DNA of 64,000 bases, taken from NCBI GenBank assembly GCA_021234535.1, contig CM037839.1, positions 12,029,419 through 12,093,418 on the forward strand, in the 5' to 3' direction. This stretch comes from Stichopus chloronotus (Eukaryota; Echinodermata; Holothuroidea; Aspidochirotida; Stichopodidae). A program made the position numbers and the translations under genes. Positions 61,001-64,000 of this stretch are shown here, in pieces; position 1 is the first letter of the stretch, and each line of letters begins with the position of its first letter. The notes beneath the pieces were generated by a model. That model was not told the origin of the DNA. It ran no database searches and was given only the letters and a program-made list of their open reading frames with translations.

Positions 61001-62066
61001 TTCTGAAAATACTTGTAATTGACTGTGTGAGCTGTCAGAACAAACTTATCACTGACTAATAAGACTTTGGTCTGCAGTGTTTTTACAAAATCATTCTTTT
61101 CAAAGATGTGTTTCTCTTACCTTCAGGAAAGAAGGAGAGAGGAAAGAGTAACTGCAGAGGATGTAAAACCAACAACAGAGACAAAGAATGAGATGGAGAA
61201 GCCAAAGCCATCTTCAGCAGCTGAAATTGCAGCCTTCTTCGCAGGTCCAGATGTAACAGATGAAGACCCTCCCATCGACATCGTTCTCAACTTTGACAGC
61301 GACTGTGAATTTAAATTAGACTGGGAAGCAGAGTTGGCAAAGCCATTTTACAATACAGTGAGTGAATAAATGTTGTCAAAGTTAGAACTATATCATATCC
61401 TTGATGTATCATATAGTTGCTAAATTTGTAAAACTCTTTCCATCATTAAAAAAATTCTAGTCCTCATAAGTAGATCACTGATGGCAGGTCAGTTAATGAA
61501 TCGCTTGCACAAAGTTGTTTACATCAGAGGTTGTCAAATGTGTCCTTGTGGTAATAACATCATGGTAAGGTGACATCTGTTGTTGCTAATGCTTCCAGAA
61601 ACTTTCACAGACTGATTTTAAACTGTGTTGTATTGTCACTTTACATTATGTCAAGTATATCCTGTTTGGAGTTCTTGGATTGTGTGGTATCCCAACGACA
61701 TTTGCTTGTTTCTCTCTTTTTAATCGATCATGCTTCTCAACTGGTGGGACATTGTCTCCATCAAAAAGGTAACCTGTTATCTTGATTATCTTTGTTGTTG
61801 TTTCTGGTTTTATCGTACTTCAAGGTTTCTTTGGTTTGCTTTCACAGAGGGAGATATTACCACCCAGGGTACCTATCCCTGCTTGGGCAGAGTGGGATTT
61901 CAGCAAGGTTGGTACAACACAGCAGTACTGGTGTAGCATTTTACAAGATTTTGACTACCCTCTTCTATTCATTATTTTGTCCTATTTTAGGATTGCTCAC
62001 CATTATATAAATGGGCAAGTTGTCAACTATGAGCGCATAAGTAATAGTGTCCGTCAAAATGTTTGA
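42972..62066 (+). CDS. Gene 2: complete 11-exon giant repeat-protein gene
   Basis: The coding exons are 42972-43050, 48176-51324, 52958-53050, 53644-53775, 54528-54629, 54800-54937, 55236-55334, 56172-56285, 57777-60692, 61127-61357 and 61848-62066. Together they predict about 2,423 residues. Organisation, splice sites and phases match gene 1. It has three more 49-residue repeats in exon 2 (exactly 441 bp), one codon fewer in the exon 6 Gln/Lys tract and one codon fewer in exon 9. All frames stay open, which argues that it is functional rather than a pseudogene. Exon 9 is a mosaic: gene 0-like at the start, then gene 1-like. The unique exons are identical or nearly so to gene 1, so the duplication or homogenisation is recent. 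Function unknown, as for gene 1. Confidence 0.78.
43051..48175 (+). other. Gene 2 intron 1 (5.1 kb)
   Basis: GT-AG intron matching gene 1 intron 1, with the TAGGCCT-rich tract, the MITE (45386-45639) and an extra 105 bp at 47176-47280. Confidence 0.65.
45386..45639. mobile_element. MITE with 25-bp inverted ends, second copy
   Basis: 254 bp, as at 17358-17611. One base is changed in the left arm (GTCACCCAAA). Confidence 0.75.
48176..51324 (+). CDS. Gene 2 exon 2: Arg-rich head and 49-aa repeat array
   Basis: 3149 nt: 2 nt plus 1049 codons; acceptor CTTTGTAG, donor CAG|GTATGT. The head differs from gene 1 by a few residues (VGKSSSLEAT for VDESSSLEAT, TAREQT for TSREQT). It contains 19 repeats. 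The acidic end EDDLLDEPLNRDQ is unchanged. Confidence 0.85.
48463..51249 (+). repeat. 49-aa (147-bp) Lys-rich coding repeats, 19 units
   Basis: Unit 1 is degenerate (48463-48603), units 2-18 are 147 bp each (48604-51102) and unit 19 is a variant (51103-51249). A two-unit pattern recurs: an SSTTK...TSSG...KTTNQ unit followed by a NATTKNEDV...TNSG...KTANQ unit (units 9-12 and 15-16). This suggests recent 294-bp block duplications. Confidence 0.95.
51325..52957 (+). other. Gene 2 intron 2
   Basis: GT-AG intron of 1633 bp, the same length as in gene 1. It carries the element bounded by GGCTCCTTG and CAAGGAACC. Confidence 0.65.
52958..53050 (+). CDS. Gene 2 exon 3: Trp-motif cassette
   Basis: 93 nt, phase 0-0, identical to gene 1 exon 3 (EDTEWTVVKRKVTR). 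Confidence 0.82.
53051..53643 (+). other. Gene 2 intron 3
   Basis: 593-bp intron with a shortened poly-C tract (53342-53352). Nothing else. Confidence 0.7.
53644..53775 (+). CDS. Gene 2 exon 4: Ser/Lys/Gln cassette
   Basis: 132 nt, phase 0-0; one silent change from gene 1. Confidence 0.8.
53776..54527 (+). other. Gene 2 intron 4
   Basis: 752-bp GT-AG intron. No feature recognised. Confidence 0.65.
54528..54629 (+). CDS. Gene 2 exon 5: Gln/Lys/His cassette
   Basis: 102 nt, phase 0-0; same protein as gene 1 exon 5. Confidence 0.8.
54800..54937 (+). CDS. Gene 2 exon 6: poly-Gln/Lys cassette
   Basis: 138 nt, 46 codons, phase 0-0. The Gln/Lys run is one codon shorter than in gene 1 (QQQQQKQQQK), and STAATQSQ replaces STAAKQSQ. 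Confidence 0.8.
55236..55334 (+). CDS. Gene 2 exon 7: basic cassette
   Basis: 99 nt, phase 0-0, identical to gene 1 exon 7 (ends GKKTKIAGKRFKK). Confidence 0.78.
55335..56171 (+). other. Gene 2 intron 7
   Basis: 837-bp interval, the same length as in gene 1, with the same possible 9-nt microexon (near 55672-55680). Confidence 0.6.
56172..56285 (+). CDS. Gene 2 exon 8: Ser/Lys/Gln cassette
   Basis: 114 nt, phase 0-0. KQSQNDPPKQQEQQSSVK here against KQSQKDPPKQQDQQSSAK in gene 1. Confidence 0.8.
56286..57776 (+). other. Gene 2 intron 8
   Basis: 1491-bp GT-AG intron with a C15 tract (57068-57082). No supported exon. Confidence 0.65.
57777..60692 (+). CDS. Gene 2 exon 9: large Thr-rich repeat exon (mosaic)
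   Basis: 2916 nt, 972 codons, phase 0-0; acceptor AATCTTCAG, donor GAG|GTATGA. Up to about 58040 it shares gene 0 variants (SKSGNQ, NTSTKTP, DPTVDCTESEQKKEESQW). From about 58070 it shares gene 1 variants (PPSTSSGADKVQSGAS, NGTQNV). The four-repeat array and the tail match gene 1. Confidence 0.85.
58338..59543 (+). repeat. ~102-aa Thr-rich coding repeats, 4 units
   Basis: Same unit order as gene 1 (long, long, short KKELKKPTSS, long), 402 codons. Confidence 0.9.
60693..61126 (+). other. Gene 2 intron 9
   Basis: 434-bp GT-AG intron, 4 bp shorter than in gene 1 near its start. Nothing inside. Confidence 0.8.
61127..61357 (+). CDS. Gene 2 exon 10: conserved 77-residue block
   Basis: 231 nt, phase 0-0. 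ERRREERV as in gene 0, DEDPP as in gene 1. It contains EIAAFFAGPDVTDED and FKLDWEAELAKPF. Confidence 0.85.
61358..61847 (+). other. Gene 2 intron 10
   Basis: 490-bp GT-AG intron. The stretch 61565-61640 diverges more from gene 1 than its surroundings do. Nothing recognised. Confidence 0.7.
61848..62066 (+). CDS. Gene 2 exon 11: probable last coding exon
   Basis: 72 codons plus TGA. Like gene 1 it lacks the 21-nt insert of gene 0. One Cys-to-Arg change near the end (SVRQNV). Confidence 0.6.
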   Translation, partial: REILPPRVPIPAWAEWDFSKVGTTQQYWCSILQDFDYPLLFIILSYFRIAHHYINGQVVNYERISNSVRQNV

Positions 62067-62483
62067 CAGCTGGATGGAAGTCATAAGTACATGTTCAACT
62101 CAGTCTTTCACTTTTTTCCCATAATTGTATCTGAAAATGTGTGACTTATATTTTAAAATATATTTAGTACATTTGTAAATGGAACAATCATTAGCTAGGT
62201 TTGCTGCTACAATTAATTAGTGATCTTGGGATATTAAATACTAACAATACTACATAAAGTAAGTTACTATGAAAGGTATTTTAATATTTAACATATAGTG
62301 AAAACAGTGAAAACAGAAAACAGAATAGTCTGCCATTAGCATATACAGTAAAGGATTTCTGTTTACCCCTCTTCTTATCATCATGGAAGGGAAATACTGC
62401 ATTTGAAATGCACCTTCATGGCATGCAAAAACAAAAATGGCTTGAATCATTGTTAAACAATTTAATCTCACCAATTACCATCA
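62067..62483 (+). other. Gene 2 3' flank, still homologous
   Basis: Close match to the 3' UTR of gene 1, including ATTAAA (62233-62238). The downstream AATAAA position falls beyond the divergence point and reads GAATTAAC. Confidence 0.5.
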
Positions 62484-64000
62484 GCAAGAGTTTCATTTTC
62501 TCAAAACATTATGCATGAGTCAGGGAAGATGCATCATTTGGATATTTGAAAATTTGGGTGAATATTTATTCCTGAGCAACAAATGGCTAAACTTCTATCA
62601 GTGAGAAACTTATTTCTTGAAAAGAAGGCTATTATCCTGCCTTATTTGGAATAATCTGTTATTCTATTTCCATAAATCTTGGTGTTAAAAGTATGATTTT
62701 TTCTGTGAATTAACATGGTTGTTCCGTTTAAGTTATTTACATACTATTCACATTTGTGAAGGCAGGAAGGCATTTCCTAATTTTTCAGAAGAATGTTTTT
62801 TCATGAAGAGCAGTTTGTCCTACTTCTTAGGGCAGCAGCTTTGTGTAAATGTTTTAACAGTTTTCCTATTTGTAAAGTACTTCTGTCTTTATCTTTGTCT
62901 ATTCTTGACTGCACTGTCTCAATTCCTTGCAGTTAATAAGTTCTGACTTGTGATTATTAAGAGTTGAGAGGCTCATGTTATGATTAGACAGTTGCTACAT
63001 AAAAATATGAAATGTTTAGTACTGACATTCTGATAAGGTAGTCAGTATCAGTATCAGATAGTGATCAGTACAAGACATTGTGATAAGATGGGATATTTAA
63101 TTTATGGTGACAGTATGTTAAAATAAGTGAAATGATAAACCTACACTTATGGTTGTAGACACTGTGCTACCCATATATCATTAGTAGAACTATATTAGAT
63201 GAAAATTACACAGAAATGAAAAGAATGTTGTTGATCAGGGTAAAAATTGGTGCAGAAAGTACATGACATTGTACGAAATCTGTGTTATGAAATGTTTTCC
63301 CTAACGTTGATACAATTCCAAGTAATGGTCATCTTTTGTCAAACAAACTCTTGAAACTTACTTCTTTCTGACACCCCAAACTTGAGGTTGTATTTCTTGG
63401 AGAGGTTTTCGGTTGCATGAATGCATTTGAACAAATGTTGGCATGGGAGAAAATCTCGGACATGGCTTTGAGCAAAGTGGATCAAGTGTCAGTTTAGCAA
63501 TATTTTGGATCCTTGTTATTTTTTTTCTTCAATATCTTACACTTTAGAGCTGCATGTTTGAGCTGATGGAGTGCCTGTCTGACCTCATAATTTTTACTGT
63601 GCATCCATAACATGAGCTTCATGTTTAGTTGTCATGCAAAAGAGATGATAGTGTTTATATGTCAATATCTTGAGACCAGCAGAGACCAAAGTCTTTAATC
63701 AAATTTAAATTAAATGAAAAAAAAAGTTTCCTATTTTGTCAGCTATGTCTATTGTCTAATTTGCACATTTAAGAAAGGAATATTAAAAAAACTCAAGAAA
63801 ATGATGGGATGGGAACGGTGATTTTGATTATTGTAATAAGTATGATAGTTTTGATGCATTTCCTTTAAGCCATTTAAACATATGAAAATGTACACAAGTG
63901 ATAATTTCAAATTTAATTATGTATTTTCCAGCAAATTTCTAACCTATGAAAAACCATTTCTTAACAATTAAGTTTTCTTCTTGAGTTTGGAGGATAGTTT
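62484..64000. other. Diverged 3' flank at the edge of the homogenised unit
   Basis: From here the sequence stops matching the other two copies closely. It has about 182 bp (62484-62665) and about 655 bp (62746-63402) that they lack. Between and after these blocks it matches 5930-6650 only roughly, with many substitutions and an absence of about 70 bp near 63700. No gene seen. Confidence 0.65.

Overview
This is eukaryotic DNA, AT-rich with GT-AG introns, polypyrimidine tracts before acceptors, inverted-repeat transposon remnants and poly-C/poly-A tracts. Repeated TAGGCCT words in one intron and the general look fit a marine invertebrate, perhaps an echinoderm or other invertebrate deuterostome. 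That placement is a guess; no marker gene fixes the species. Nothing in the window is bacterial, viral or CRISPR-like.

The whole window is one head-to-tail tandem duplication with a period of about 28-29 kb. Three copies of one plus-strand gene are visible. Gene 0 contributes only its last three exons (316-5499), gene 1 is complete (14943-33497) and gene 2 is complete (42972-62066). Between the genes lie about 9.4 kb of near-identical intergenic DNA (5500-14942 and 33498-42971). These spacers hold a 42-bp minisatellite, several MITE-like elements, a Helitron-like 3' terminus and a probable promoter zone.

I rebuilt each complete gene as 11 coding exons. Exon 1 is too short to stand out as an ORF. 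It encodes 26 residues starting MIIVGLYLL and ends in phase 1, which joins exactly to the 2-nt overhang of exon 2. Every later exon junction is phase 0. Exon 2 carries an array of 49-residue (147-bp) lysine-rich repeats, 16 in gene 1 and 19 in gene 2. Exons 3-8 are small, K/Q/S-rich cassettes. Exon 9 carries threonine-rich repeats of about 102 residues (7 in gene 0, 4 in genes 1 and 2), followed by an acidic/basic tail. Exons 10 and 11 are short and not repetitive. Predicted proteins are about 2,278 residues (gene 1) and 2,423 residues (gene 2). They should be mostly disordered and rich in N-glycosylation sequons, with a recurring Trp-Ser/Thr-centred basic motif in the unique parts. I do not recognise the family.

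The copies differ in informative ways: repeat number, an in-frame 21-bp indel in the last exon, a mosaic join in exon 9 of gene 2 that looks like gene conversion, and a sharp loss of similarity about 0.4 kb after gene 2 that marks the edge of the homogenised unit. The best candidate for something undescribed is this tandem family of giant two-tier repeat proteins.
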